NCBI GenBank assembly: GCA_019186845.1
Contig: JABARW010000021.1
Location: 1-64,000 of the forward strand
Origin: Planctomycetota bacterium
Lineage (GTDB): Bacteria; Planctomycetota; UBA8742; UBA2392
Direction: 5' to 3'
DNA length: 64,000 bases
Shown: positions 50,002-59,394 of the stretch, piece by piece
How the letters are laid out: every line of letters begins with the position of its first letter
How positions within the stretch are numbered: position 1 is the stretch's first letter
Position numbers and translations under genes: made by a program
The notes under the pieces: generated by a model
Told to the model about the DNA's origin: nothing
Databases searched by the model: none
What the model saw: the letters and a program-made list of their open reading frames with translations, nothing else

Positions 50002-51024
50002 CTACTCGGAAAGAAGCTTGACCAACAGGGCCTTCTGCGCGTGCAGGCGGTTCTCGGCCTGCTGGTACACCACGCAATCTTCGCCGTCAAGCACAGCATC
50101 GTCCACCACCACGTTGCGGCGTACCGGCAGGCAGTGCATGAACTTGGCGCGGCTGGTGGCGGCCATTTTTTCTTCCGTGACCGTCCAGCTTGGAAGGGTG
50201 GCGCGATAGGCCATCTCGTCCTTGGGGCGGCCGTAGAACTCGCGGGACAACCAGCTCTTGGCGTAGATGACCTCAGCGCCGTCAAAGGCCGCCGACTGGT
50301 CGTGGGTAACTTCGACCTTGCCCCCCGCCTGCCTGGCGACCTGCTTGGCCTGCTCCACCAGCCCGGGTTCCAGGTCCATCTTCGGCGGGTGGGCGACCAC
50401 CACGTTGCAGCCGCCCATGGCCGCGGCCATCAGAAAGGAGTGGGGCACCGCCAGAGGCAGGGGCTTGATGTGGGGAGCCCAGGTCAGCACAACTTTCTTT
50501 CTGCGCGTGACCCCATTGAAGACTTCGCGCAGGGTCATGAGGTCCGCCAGGCCCTGGCAGGGATGCTCAACAGCGCTCTCCAGGTTGATCAGGGGCGTGC
50601 TGCTGTAGTTGGAGAACGCCGAGAGAATGGGATCGGCCCGATCTTCCTCGTAGCTCTGCATCTTGGGAAAGCTGCGCACGGCGATCACGTCGCCGTAGCG
50701 CGAGAGTACCTTGGCCGCGTCCTTGATGTGCTCGGGGCGGTCGCCGTTCATGACGATGCCCTCTTTCCACTCGAGGTCCCAGGAATCCTGGCCGACGTTG
50801 AGCACCACGGGATGAGCGCCGAGCTGATAGGTTCCGATTTCAAAGCTGGTGCGGGTGCGCAGGCTGCTGTTGAAGAACAGCATGATGACCGTCTTGCCGG
50901 CGAGCGACCAGGAGCGCTGCTCCTTCTTCATCTCCGAAGCGAGGTCGATGATCGAGTTGATTTCCTCGGCTGAGAAGTCCGACAGGCGAAGAAAGTCGCG
51001 TCCGCGAATGTCCACTTTCGGCAT
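50002..51024 (-). CDS. N-acetyl- or N-succinylornithine carbamoyltransferase-like transcarbamylase
   Basis: 340 residues from ATG 51024 (AGGGGAC upstream). The carbamoyl-phosphate site FNSSLRTRTSFE corresponds to SxRT. The DLEWKEGIVMNG and VRSFP segments and the closing HCLPVRRNVVVDDAVLD are typical of the acetylornithine/succinylornithine group rather than canonical ArgF, which has HCLP followed by other residues. It would carbamoylate an acylated ornithine for arginine synthesis. No other arg genes are adjacent. Substrate specificity should be considered provisional. Confidence 0.85.
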   Translation of the reverse strand: MPKVDIRGRDFLRLSDFSAEEINSIIDLASEMKKEQRSWSLAGKTVIMLFFNSSLRTRTSFEIGTYQLGAHPVVLNVGQDSWDLEWKEGIVMNGDRPEHIKDAAKVLSRYGDVIAVRSFPKMQSYEEDRADPILSAFSNYSSTPLINLESAVEHPCQGLADLMTLREVFNGVTRRKKVVLTWAPHIKPLPLAVPHSFLMAAAMGGCNVVVAHPPKMDLEPGLVEQAKQVARQAGGKVEVTHDQSAAFDGAEVIYAKSWLSREFYGRPKDEMAYRATLPSWTVTEEKMAATSRAKFMHCLPVRRNVVVDDAVLDGEDCVVYQQAENRLHAQKALLVKLLSE

Positions 51025-51179
51025 GGCTGCGTCCCCTGAAGATTGCGCGGGAATCATGCGATTAATCCGGCGCGTGTAAAGCGGCCCTGTCCCCCGACAC
51101 CGCAGCCAAGCGGCCCCTTTGATGGAACCTAGCACCTGCCCCCCGCTTTCTTACACTGTGGCCTCGCTGAGGGGCAGCC

Positions 51180-52586
51180 ATGGGGATTTTCAAGGCTTAT
51201 GACGTGCGCGGTATCGTGCCCGCCGAGCTGAACGCGGAGACGGCTTACCGCATCGGCTTTGGCTTTGCCAAGCTTCTCTCCGAGGATGCCGACAATCCGC
51301 TGATTGTGGTTGGCGTGGATGCCCGCCCCACCGGACCCTGGCTGGCCGCCTGGCTGTGCGACGGCATTCTGGCCGGGGGCGGGCGGCCAGAGTTCATCGG
51401 GCCCAGCACCTCACCCATGCTCTATTGGGCCGTTGCGGGGCGGAGTGGCGAGTTTTCCGGCGGCGCCATGATTACGGCCAGCCACAATCCCGCCCGCTAT
51501 AACGGCGTGAAGTTCTGCCGTGAGAAGGCCATTCCCATCTCCCTCGAAACCGGCATGCGCGACATCGAGGCCGCCATGCCCCAGGCGCCGGCACCCGGTT
51601 CGCAGCCTTCTTACATGCCGCGCGTTACCCTGTTTGACGGCGCGCGCATGAGAATGCCGGAAAGCGTGACGCCCCTGGGCCTCGACCCCATGCTGTATCA
51701 GGGCTACATGCAGCATGTGCGGCGCTTTGCCAAGCGCATGCCCGAGCACTTGAAATTGGCACTGGACACGGCCAACGGAATGGGCGGCATCTATCTACCC
51801 CTGCTGCGCAGTCTGGGACTCAACGTCGTCGCCATTAACAGTGAGTGCGACGGCACCTTTCCCAACCATGAGGCGAACCCCAGCAAGCTTGACAACCTGA
51901 GGCCGCTGGTAGATCTGGTAAGGCGCGAGAAGTGCGCCCTGGGCGTGGCCATTGACGGTGACGGTGACCGAGCAGTGTTTGTCGACGAAGTCGGCGCGCC
52001 CGTGGGGCAGGACATGATCACGGCGCTTCTGGCGCGCGAGTTTTTGTCGCGCGAAAAGGGCGCCCTGGTGCTCTATGACCTGCGCAGCTCGCGCGCCGTC
52101 GCCGAAATCGTCGAGGAAGCCGGGGGCCGCGCCATCCGCGAGCGCGTAGGCCACAGCTTCATGAAGGCCACCATGCGCAAGGTGGGTTGCGTGTTCGGCG
52201 GAGAGCTGGCCGGGCACTATTACTTCCGCGACAGCTTCTACGCCGACAGTGCCATCATAACGGTGATAGAGGTGCTCAATGCAATGGGCCTGCGGGACGA
52301 AACGCTATCCAACCTGATCAAGCCTTTGCGCCGCTATTTCCAAAGCGGAGAAGTGAACTTCAAGCTCGACAAGGCCGCGGCCTTCAAGGCCGTAAAGGAG
52401 CGCTACGCAGACGGCCGCATCGACGAACTCGACGGCGTCACCGTGCAGTATGACGACTGGTGGTTCAACCTGCGCGGCAGTAACACCGAGCCCCTGGTGC
52501 GCCTGAACCTCGAGGCCTCCAGCCGTGAACAGTTGGGGGAAAAGTTCGCCGAGCTGCGCAAGATCCTGGGGGATCCGGCTGAGTAG
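51180..52586 (+). CDS. Phosphomannomutase/phosphoglucomutase
   Basis: 468 residues of the alpha-D-phosphohexomutase family. Phosphoserine loop TASHNP is at 99-104 (Ser101), metal-binding DGDGDR lies in AIDGDGDRAVFVDE, the sugar-binding loop is GGELAGHYYF, and the phosphate-binding loop near the end is RGSNTEPLVRLN. Interconverts hexose 1- and 6-phosphates for polysaccharide synthesis. Ends four bases before a small membrane protein gene. Confidence 0.95.
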   Translation: MGIFKAYDVRGIVPAELNAETAYRIGFGFAKLLSEDADNPLIVVGVDARPTGPWLAAWLCDGILAGGGRPEFIGPSTSPMLYWAVAGRSGEFSGGAMITASHNPARYNGVKFCREKAIPISLETGMRDIEAAMPQAPAPGSQPSYMPRVTLFDGARMRMPESVTPLGLDPMLYQGYMQHVRRFAKRMPEHLKLALDTANGMGGIYLPLLRSLGLNVVAINSECDGTFPNHEANPSKLDNLRPLVDLVRREKCALGVAIDGDGDRAVFVDEVGAPVGQDMITALLAREFLSREKGALVLYDLRSSRAVAEIVEEAGGRAIRERVGHSFMKATMRKVGCVFGGELAGHYYFRDSFYADSAIITVIEVLNAMGLRDETLSNLIKPLRRYFQSGEVNFKLDKAAAFKAVKERYADGRIDELDGVTVQYDDWWFNLRGSNTEPLVRLNLEASSREQLGEKFAELRKILGDPAE

Positions 52587-52590
52587 CGCG

Positions 52591-53124
52591 ATGCTTGCCA
52601 ATGTCCAGTCCGAGTTCTCCCCGGCCGGAACACTGTTCGTGCTGGCCCTGATGTTTCTGCCGCTGCTTTTCGCCTGGGCGGCCAGCGTCTATGAGAACCG
52701 GCTAAGCGTCTATTTCAGCGAGCAGCTTGCCGAGCCGGTCAACCTCGCCCGAGGGCATCTCGTCTTAAGTGTGATCATCAGCTACAGCGTGCCGCTGACG
52801 GCCATTTCCTTCGGCCTGCTGGGGCTTTACCAGGTCACCGGGGAAATCTGGGGCACCGAAGTAGTGGAAGGCAAACCCCTGCACAGCACGGAGAAACTTC
52901 TGACGTTCTTTGCCTTCACGCTGGTCACGAGTTGCCTCGGGGCGGTACTGGCCAAGCGCCTGTTGTTTCGCAAACACCTGGCTGAGCCCTCCTACAGTGA
53001 GGCGCGCGGCCTGTTCCTGCGCTGGGTGGACCGGGTCAACCTGGCCTGCGCGGTCTTGACCATCGGGCTCTACTGGATTGCGCTCTGGCTGTTTCCCGAA
53101 CTCGCGCTCAAGACGCTTAATTGA
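52591..53124 (+). CDS. Membrane protein of unknown function
   Basis: 177 residues with about four hydrophobic helices (roughly 12-32, 50-75, 98-120, 145-168), connected by short polar loops. No recognisable motif. The start ATG 52591 lies just after the phosphohexomutase stop, indicating one transcript. Confidence 0.7.
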   Translation: MLANVQSEFSPAGTLFVLALMFLPLLFAWAASVYENRLSVYFSEQLAEPVNLARGHLVLSVIISYSVPLTAISFGLLGLYQVTGEIWGTEVVEGKPLHSTEKLLTFFAFTLVTSCLGAVLAKRLLFRKHLAEPSYSEARGLFLRWVDRVNLACAVLTIGLYWIALWLFPELALKTLN

Positions 53125-53127
53125 AGC

Positions 53128-53146
53128 GGGGCGACATCGTCGCCCC
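53128..53146. terminator. Hairpin after membrane protein gene
   Basis: GGGGCGAC (53128-53135) and GTCGCCCC (53139-53146) with an ATC loop, just after the stop at 53124. No T-run. Confidence 0.6.
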
Positions 53147-53169
53147 ACTGAACCCCAGCAGGCAGCCCA

Positions 53170-54294
53170 TCAAAGGCGTGGGCTGCGCAGCAGGGCGGCA
53201 GCGCCTCCCAGCTTCCTGCGGAAATCGTTGTTCTTTACGAACTCAAGCTTGGTGCCGTACTTGAGCGCGGTGCGGGTGACGGCCTCCTTCAGGTCCACCT
53301 CGACGACCTTCTTGCTCTCGCAAGCCAGGCAGGTCTTGGTGGGAGAGCTGAAAAGAGCGCCGCAGTCATCGCACTGAGCGCCGGACTGCTTCAAGTCCAC
53401 GGGCAGCAGGACTTCATAGGCCTGGCCGCGCGACAGGTAGGTCAGTACATCTTCAAGGCCTGAGACTCCCATCGTGGTCGAGTGGATTTCGCGAATGATG
53501 CGATCCATCTTGTGTGTTTCTTCCTCGTCCTCGGCCTTGTGGAAGTAGTCCACAGCGTTCTGCAGCAATTCGTGCTCGGCGATGCGTGAGTCCACACGCT
53601 CTCCCCCCACCACACGGCGTCGCAGGTCGGAAGTCATGGCCTCAAGAAGGGTCGAGCGAGTCTTGTCCGGGCCGGCCACAACAATGCGCTTGTAGCGGTG
53701 CTTGGCAACGAGGTCCGCCAGGATGTCCGCCACTTCCTGCACGTGGGCAAGCTTCTCGCCTTCAATGCGGCGCTGGAAACGCATCTGACTCCAGCCTCCG
53801 CGATGGATACGGCGATGGACTTCGCTGCGCACGTCGGCGCTGTCCACCAACTCGCCCAGAGCCACCTCAAAGATGCGCGCACTGCGGCTGTCAATCTGAA
53901 CGACGGCGTAGGGCTCGAACTCCTCGGCCACGAACGCAAGCTGCGCAACCCAGGGGAAGCGGCGATAGGCCACCTGGTCCTCGAAGGGGACGGCCGTCTC
54001 AAAGCGTTCAACCACCTCGCCGCCCTTGAGGAAGAGGGCCAAGCCAATGACGTTGGGTTTGACTTCCTGCTCGCGGATCAGGCTGACCTTCTCGATGGCC
54101 GCGCGAAGGAAGTCGCGGCCCTTGGCGTCGTCGCCGAGCACGCGCTCGATCTCGGCGGCCCGGTTCTTGACGAAGATGAGGTTTTCCTTGCGGCGGTCAT
54201 GGCCTCCCTCACGGCAACGCAGATACACCGAAAGCACGTGAGGATACTGCGACTCCATCGTTGCAAGCGACTGCAGGCGGCGCTTCAGGTCCAT
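53170..54294 (-). CDS. baeRF-like protein (bacterial archaeo-eukaryotic release-factor homologue)
   Basis: 374 residues from ATG 54294 with AAGGAG upstream. The central motif GGWSQMRFQRR (about residues 166-176) occupies the place of the GGQ or GGS-Q catalytic loop of eRF1/Vms1-type proteins and matches the GGWSQ-RFQR form seen in bacterial baeRF families. A C-terminal zinc ribbon is visible: CDDC then CLAC. The family is predicted to act in peptidyl-tRNA hydrolysis or ribosome rescue. It is divergent from lipA. Confidence 0.75.
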   Translation of the reverse strand: MDLKRRLQSLATMESQYPHVLSVYLRCREGGHDRRKENLIFVKNRAAEIERVLGDDAKGRDFLRAAIEKVSLIREQEVKPNVIGLALFLKGGEVVERFETAVPFEDQVAYRRFPWVAQLAFVAEEFEPYAVVQIDSRSARIFEVALGELVDSADVRSEVHRRIHRGGWSQMRFQRRIEGEKLAHVQEVADILADLVAKHRYKRIVVAGPDKTRSTLLEAMTSDLRRRVVGGERVDSRIAEHELLQNAVDYFHKAEDEEETHKMDRIIREIHSTTMGVSGLEDVLTYLSRGQAYEVLLPVDLKQSGAQCDDCGALFSSPTKTCLACESKKVVEVDLKEAVTRTALKYGTKLEFVKNNDFRRKLGGAAALLRSPRL

Positions 54295-54395
54295 AATCAC
54301 TCCTTGTCAACAAGGCGCGAAAGGATAGCCCCGAAGGCGCTCTTGGCAACGGGCAGCGCCTACCCAAGGCGCCTCAATTGGCTATGATTCCCGCC

Positions 54396-55271
54396 ATGAA
54401 CAGCCAGGTCGCGCCAAGACTGCGTAAACCCGAGTGGCTCAAGCGGGCCCTGCCCGCCTCCGGCGGCCAAAAGCCCCTGGAAAACCTGCTCCAGGACAAG
54501 GGCCTCGTGACCGTTTGCGAGGAAGCCCGCTGTCCCAACAAGGCCGAATGCTACAGCCACGGCACGGCGACCTTCATGATTCTCGGCGATGTCTGCACGC
54601 GGCGCTGCGCGTTCTGCAGCGTAGGCAAGGGACGCCCCCTGCCGCCGGACCCCAGCGAGCCGGCCCGTCTGGCCGATGCCGTGGCCGCCATGAAACTGAC
54701 CCATGTGGTCATCACCAGCGTGGACCGCGACGACCTCCACGACGGCGGCTCGAACCACTGGGCCTCGGTCGTGCGTGAGGTAAAGCAGCGCTTTCCGGAG
54801 GTCATCGTCGAAGTCCTCACGCCGGACTTTCAGGGCCGTAAGGATCAGATTGACCGCGTGGTGGAGGCCAAGCCACGCGTTTTCAACCATAACGTGGAGA
54901 CGGTGCCGGCGCTCTATCGGCGCATTCGCCCCGGCAGCATCTACGAGCGCAGCCTGGAACTGCTGCGCCACGTCAAGCAGCGCGACGGCAGCATGACCAC
55001 CAAGAGTGGCGTCATGCTCGGCCTGGGCGAAACCCGCGATGAGTTGCGCGTCGTCATGAAAGACCTGCGCGCGGCGGGCGTGGACATGCTGACGGTGGGC
55101 CAGTACCTCAGACCGGCGGGGCAGTGCGCAGAGGTGGTCCGCTATGTGCCTCCGGCCGAGTTCTCCGAAATCAAGCAGGAGGCCCTGGCCATGGGCTTTC
55201 CCCTGGTGGCCAGCGGCCCCTTTGTGCGCTCAAGTTACAACGCCAGGGAGCAGTTTCTGGGCCAGGCCTAG
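54396..55271 (+). CDS. lipA: Lipoyl synthase
   Basis: 291 residues. A radical SAM enzyme that inserts two sulphurs into octanoyl groups. The auxiliary cluster motif is CEEARCPNKAEC and the radical SAM motif CTRRCAFC. The Arg-Ser-containing C-terminal end (VRSSYNAREQF) is present. Start ATG 54396 is preferred; ATG 54384 is possible. lipB is not adjacent; the next gene is a B12-binding protein. Confidence 0.96.
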   Translation: MNSQVAPRLRKPEWLKRALPASGGQKPLENLLQDKGLVTVCEEARCPNKAECYSHGTATFMILGDVCTRRCAFCSVGKGRPLPPDPSEPARLADAVAAMKLTHVVITSVDRDDLHDGGSNHWASVVREVKQRFPEVIVEVLTPDFQGRKDQIDRVVEAKPRVFNHNVETVPALYRRIRPGSIYERSLELLRHVKQRDGSMTTKSGVMLGLGETRDELRVVMKDLRAAGVDMLTVGQYLRPAGQCAEVVRYVPPAEFSEIKQEALAMGFPLVASGPFVRSSYNAREQFLGQA

Positions 55272-55301
55272 GCGGTGTGGCGACGGCGCAGGAAGTGAAG
55301 C

Positions 55302-55718
55302 ATGGGCGAGGAACGCAAAATCAGGGTTCTGGTGGCCAAGGCCGGCCTCGACGGTCATGACCGCGGCGCAAAGATCGTCGCGGCGAGCCTGCGCGACAGC
55401 GGCATGGAGGTCATTTACACCGGCTTGCGCCAGACGCCGGAGATGATCGTGGCGGCCGCGATCCAAGAGGACGTAGACGCTATCGGCCTGTCTTCTCTCT
55501 CAGGCGCCCACATGACGCTGTTTCCACGCGTGCTTGAACTGCTCAAGAGTCACGGCGCCGAAAACATTCTGCTCTTTGGCGGAGGCATTATTCCGGATGC
55601 CGATGCCAAGGCCCTGCAGGCGATGGGCATGGGCCGCATGTTCGGGCCCGGCAGTGACACCCGTGACATCGCGGCCTACATCCATTCCGAAGTCGTGAAG
55701 CGCCGCGCCCTGGCCTGA
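55302..55718 (+). CDS. Stand-alone cobalamin-binding subunit (methylmalonyl-CoA mutase C-terminal type)
   Basis: 138 residues. The fold is that of the C-terminal domain of methylmalonyl-CoA mutase: [19 protein letters not shown], where DxHxxG carries the cobalt-binding His, then SSLSGAHM and the GGGIIPDAD nucleotide-tail loop. In many bacteria this domain is a separate small subunit. No catalytic large subunit is adjacent. It follows lipA by 30 bases. Confidence 0.93.
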   Translation: MGEERKIRVLVAKAGLDGHDRGAKIVAASLRDSGMEVIYTGLRQTPEMIVAAAIQEDVDAIGLSSLSGAHMTLFPRVLELLKSHGAENILLFGGGIIPDADAKALQAMGMGRMFGPGSDTRDIAAYIHSEVVKRRALA

Positions 55719-55795
55719 CGGCCCGAGGCCTGCAATCTCGCGGCGGCCTGTCATAATCATGTTATGCTTCTGCGTTGCCCGAAGAGGAACGAGCC

Positions 55796-56956
55796 ATGAC
55801 CGACCCCAACACGCCCAAGCCTGACTTTCACCGTCCTCCGCCCGGGGCCTGGAGTGGACCGTTGCCGCCGCCGCCCCCGCCGGGCATGGCGCCACCTCCT
55901 CCTCCGGGTATGGGCATGCCGCCCCAGTACCGTATGAATCGCGGCCAGAACAGCTTCTGGAAGGTGGCAGGCATAGTGGTGATGGTGGGTGTTATCGGCT
56001 TCAACCTGCTGATCTTCATGGCCATGTTCGGCGGCATGGGCGGCGGATATGACCCCCACGGCCTGACGGAGCACACGCGCGCCAGCGGCGGCAATGACAA
56101 GATCGCGGTCATTGAGGTCAGCGGCGTCATTATGGAAAGCGAAAGCTCACTGTTTTCGCCCGGCGCCAACCCCGTGGCCTTTGTGCAGGACGGCCTAAGG
56201 CGCGCCCGACAGGACGATAGCGTCAAGGCGGTCATCATTGAGGTGAACAGCCCCGGTGGAGGCATCACCGCCAGCGATCTGATCTATCACGAGATTGTGG
56301 AGTTCAAGAAATCCAGCGGTAAGCCCGTCATCATCTACATGAAGGATCTGGCAGCCAGCGGAGGCTACTACGTCTCGGCCCCGGCCGATGTCATCGTCGC
56401 CAACCGCACGACGCTGACCGGAAGCATCGGGGTCATCATGCAGGGCTTCAACCTGCACGGCACCTTGACTGAAATCCTCAAGGGCCGCGACATGACCATT
56501 AAGGCCGGTGACAACAAGGACATGGGCTCCATGTTCTCCGACCCTGAGAGCGAACAGGCCAAAGAGAGCCGCCGCCTGCTGCAGCAACTCGTCGATGAAA
56601 TGCACGTCCAGTTCAAGCAGGTGGTAAAGGACGGGCGCGGCAGCAAGCTCAAGCCCGACTGGGATAGCTACTGCGACGGACGGATTTTCAGCGCCCAGAC
56701 CGCATTGAAACAGGGCTTCATTGACAAGATCGGCTACTTTGAAGATGCCTTGGCTGAGGCCTCCCGCCTCAGCGGCGCCTCAGACCCGACGGTGGTCGAG
56801 TATGGTCGCCAGAGCGGCCTGGCCGCGCTTTTTGGCGCAAGTTCGAGCACCAAGGGCGCCCAGGCTGAAGAGGCCGTGGCCGATGCGCTGGCCGGACGTC
56901 TGGAGGAGCATCTGAGGCTCTACCCTGGCAAGCCCCTGGCGCTGTGGGTTCCCTAG
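55796..56956 (+). CDS. sppA: Signal peptide peptidase SppA (S49 family)
   Basis: 386 residues. A Pro-rich cytoplasmic N-terminus (PPPPPPGMAPPPPPGMGM) precedes one membrane helix (about 57-77). The S49 domain carries VNSPGGGITASD and the catalytic serine S188 in KDLAASGGYY, then TGSIGVIMQG. Cleaves signal peptides remaining in the membrane after secretion. Start ATG 55796. Single-domain form, as in Bacillus-type SppA. Confidence 0.92.
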   Translation: MTDPNTPKPDFHRPPPGAWSGPLPPPPPPGMAPPPPPGMGMPPQYRMNRGQNSFWKVAGIVVMVGVIGFNLLIFMAMFGGMGGGYDPHGLTEHTRASGGNDKIAVIEVSGVIMESESSLFSPGANPVAFVQDGLRRARQDDSVKAVIIEVNSPGGGITASDLIYHEIVEFKKSSGKPVIIYMKDLAASGGYYVSAPADVIVANRTTLTGSIGVIMQGFNLHGTLTEILKGRDMTIKAGDNKDMGSMFSDPESEQAKESRRLLQQLVDEMHVQFKQVVKDGRGSKLKPDWDSYCDGRIFSAQTALKQGFIDKIGYFEDALAEASRLSGASDPTVVEYGRQSGLAALFGASSSTKGAQAEEAVADALAGRLEEHLRLYPGKPLALWVP

Positions 56957-57013
56957 CAGGCCGCCAACATAGTCGCCATGCCGCTTTTCAGGGCAGGCCA
57001 GGGCCAGCTCGCG

Positions 57014-57796
57014 TCAGAACATGTACTTGACAGCCAGGAATCCCGCCAGAGCCAGCAGACAGAATGCCACGGTCAGCCACTCAAAGTAGCGTTCGATGAA
57101 GGGCTTGATGCGGTCGCCGAAGGAATAGGCCAGAAGCGCCACGCCCATCATGCGGGTGCCGCGGCCTGCGATGCTTCCTGTAACCAGTGCCGTGAAACTG
57201 ACCTCGAACACACCGCCTGCAATCGTGAACACCTTGTAGGGAATAGGCGTGAGTGCCGCCGAGAAATAGGCCCAGAAGGCGTTCTCATCGAACTTCTGCT
57301 TGACCTTGTAGAAGAGACCGTCGGAGTAGAACTCGACACCGCCCGCGCGAATAGGACTTGACGTGTCAACTCCTGAGCCCGGCGTGCCAAACCAGCTCGC
57401 GGCCCAGCCCATGCGCTCGATCAGGGGCACGGCCACGTTCTCGAACAGCGCATAGCCGATGTACCAACCCGCAATGCCGCCCAGTACCGAGGCCGCGGTA
57501 CAAACGGCACCAAAGTAGAGGCTCCTGCGCCGCTTTCCGAAACACAGGGCCAACAGCAGAGGATCCGGAGGAATGGGGAAGAAGCTGGCCTCGGCGAAGC
57601 TGATTAGGGCAAGTGCCGCGACGCCATAGCGGGACTCCGCCCAGCTCAAGACCCATGCATACAAGCCTTTTACCAGCCGGAAGGGCCAAAGCAGTGCGCC
57701 GAGCAGGCCACCTTTGGGAAGCCTGGAAGCCTCGATGGCGGCAGGGCCCGCGCCCCCTGGCGCGCGCTCCCGCGCGGACTGAGGCTCATCAGTCAC
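57014..57796 (-). CDS. VTT/DedA-superfamily membrane protein
   Basis: 260 residues. GTG 57796 has GGGAGAGG upstream and overlaps the hemD end by eight bases. About five membrane segments. EASFFPIPPDPLLLAL is the glutamate-proline re-entrant motif of the VTT (SNARE-associated/YqaA) domain, and ALTPIPYKVFTIAGG is the second conserved loop. A roughly 40-residue soluble insertion lies between them. The family is implicated in lipid scrambling or transport across membranes. Confidence 0.88.
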   Translation of the reverse strand: MTDEPQSARERAPGGAGPAAIEASRLPKGGLLGALLWPFRLVKGLYAWVLSWAESRYGVAALALISFAEASFFPIPPDPLLLALCFGKRRRSLYFGAVCTAASVLGGIAGWYIGYALFENVAVPLIERMGWAASWFGTPGSGVDTSSPIRAGGVEFYSDGLFYKVKQKFDENAFWAYFSAALTPIPYKVFTIAGGVFEVSFTALVTGSIAGRGTRMMGVALLAYSFGDRIKPFIERYFEWLTVAFCLLALAGFLAVKYMF

Positions 57797-58586
57797 GGGC
57801 GACCTCTCCCTTGACGACGGCGGCAATCAACCCCGACATGTCGTGCTGCTCTGCCTCGACTGTGGGCTCAATTCCAAGGTCACGCAGTGCGCGCGACGTC
57901 ATGGGTCCGATGCTGTAGGTGCGCAGCCCCTTGAGCCAGTCACGGGCCATGTCTCCCAGCGCCTTAATAGCGTTGACGGCCGTGCTCGGGCTCGAAAAGC
58001 AGACCACGTCTACCCGTCCCTCGCCGACCTCCCGGCGCAGCACTTCGCCGCCCTCGATATCAGGCGTGTTCCGGTACACCACGGGGTCCACCACAGTAGC
58101 GCCCTGTTTGCGCAGCCCATCCCTTAACAGGGGGCTGGCCAAATCGCCGCGCGGCAGCAGCAGTCGCTGCCCCGCCAGCTTCATCATGCGGCTCAGCGCG
58201 GCAAGCAGTTCCTCCGAGGACTGCTGCTCGGGAATGTAATCCGGCGTCACCCCATACTTATGCAGCTCCGCGGCCGTGGCCTCCCCCACGCAGGCGATGC
58301 GATGCGACTTGATGTCGTTCATGGGGATGCCGCGCTCTTTGGCGCGGGAGCAGAAGTACATGACGCCGTTGATGCTGGTGAAAATGATCCAGGAGAAGGT
58401 GGGGAGTTTGGCCAGGGCCTCATCGGCCTGGGTCCAGTCCTGGGGCGGCAGGAAGGTGATCATGGGACAGATGACGGGATGGGCGCCCAAGGCCGCCAGC
58501 GCGTCCGCCATTTCCTGGGCGCGGCCACGCTCGCGCGTGATGGCGATGCGCAGGCCATTGAGTGGTTTGCCGTTCACGGGTGTCAT
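57789..58586 (-). CDS. hemD: Uroporphyrinogen-III synthase
   Basis: 265 residues of the HemD two-lobed fold: GLRIAITRERGRAQEMADAL at the start, then IIFTSINGVMYF, ACVGEATAAEL, LLPRGDLASPLL and DVVCFSSPSTAVNAI, with YSIGPMTSRAL near the end. Cyclises hydroxymethylbilane for haem, sirohaem and B12 synthesis, consistent with the haem-rich Nrf and B12 proteins in the window. Other hem genes are not adjacent. Confidence 0.93.
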   Translation of the reverse strand: MTPVNGKPLNGLRIAITRERGRAQEMADALAALGAHPVICPMITFLPPQDWTQADEALAKLPTFSWIIFTSINGVMYFCSRAKERGIPMNDIKSHRIACVGEATAAELHKYGVTPDYIPEQQSSEELLAALSRMMKLAGQRLLLPRGDLASPLLRDGLRKQGATVVDPVVYRNTPDIEGGEVLRREVGEGRVDVVCFSSPSTAVNAIKALGDMARDWLKGLRTYSIGPMTSRALRDLGIEPTVEAEQHDMSGLIAAVVKGEVARD

Positions 58587-58751
58587 GCCAATCTTTTACA
58601 AGCTCGCGTGAGCGCGACAATGCGAAGTCCGGCTCCGGCCGCAATCAGGTTGCGGATTCGAGAGGCCTGTGCCCGGCGGTTTATCACATCCAATGCATGG
58701 TATGTTCATTGGCCAACTCTAAGATGGCGCCCATCTGATCAGGAGAAGCCA

Positions 58752-59393
58752 ATGGCCGGACCCCGACCCATGCCCGGGCAGCAACCCCAGGGATTTCCGC
58801 AGCAGTACGCCCCGCCGCCCGGCTATCAGCCGCCCAAGGCTGGTGGAAGCGGGGTGCTTAAAGGCTGCATCATCGCCTTCGTGGTCATGTTCATTCTGGG
58901 AAGCCTGGCCGTTGCGGGTATTGGCGGACTCGCATGGTTTGGCGTGTCCAAGGCGTCCCAGGCCCTGGGCCAGGAAGTCGATGCCGCGATTACGGTCTCT
59001 GACCAGTTCATGGCCAAACTGGCCGCAGGCGACATCAAGGGCGCACACAGCCTTTGCGACCCTGTGATCAAGGAAGAAGCCCTCAACGCCTATTTCCAGG
59101 CCAACGAGAAGTACCTCAAGGCCAATAAGGGCGTCACGTACAAGACGGAGGAACTGATGGGCATCTCCGTCCGCGGCGCCGTCAGCGTCCATAACAATGA
59201 GGGCTGGGTCATGCTCAACCCGGCCGACCTCAACGGACACAGCGGAGTGCAGGTGCGCTTTGTGCTCTATCGTTCGGGCGGAACCTACCGGGTCAAGGGC
59301 TTCTGGCTCGACAACGTTCCCGGCGCCAGTGAGGCCCCTCTGGGCGAGCAGCACATGCCGGCTTCAAGCTCGGGCAGCCAGAAGTGGGATTGA
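58752..59393 (+). CDS. Membrane-anchored protein with Pro-rich N-terminus
   Basis: 213 residues with AGGAG six bases upstream of ATG 58752. A proline/glutamine-rich segment (PMPGQQPQGFPQQYAPPPGY) precedes a membrane helix at about residues 38-60. The outer part (70-195) has the helix-then-curved-sheet pattern of cystatin/NTF2-like accessory domains (AAITVSDQFMAKLAAGDIKG, then VQVRFVLYRSGGTYRVKGFW). The domain guess is weak. Its Pro-rich head resembles that of the SppA protein upstream. Confidence 0.7.
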   Translation: MAGPRPMPGQQPQGFPQQYAPPPGYQPPKAGGSGVLKGCIIAFVVMFILGSLAVAGIGGLAWFGVSKASQALGQEVDAAITVSDQFMAKLAAGDIKGAHSLCDPVIKEEALNAYFQANEKYLKANKGVTYKTEELMGISVRGAVSVHNNEGWVMLNPADLNGHSGVQVRFVLYRSGGTYRVKGFWLDNVPGASEAPLGEQHMPASSSGSQKWD

Positions 59394-59394
59394 G

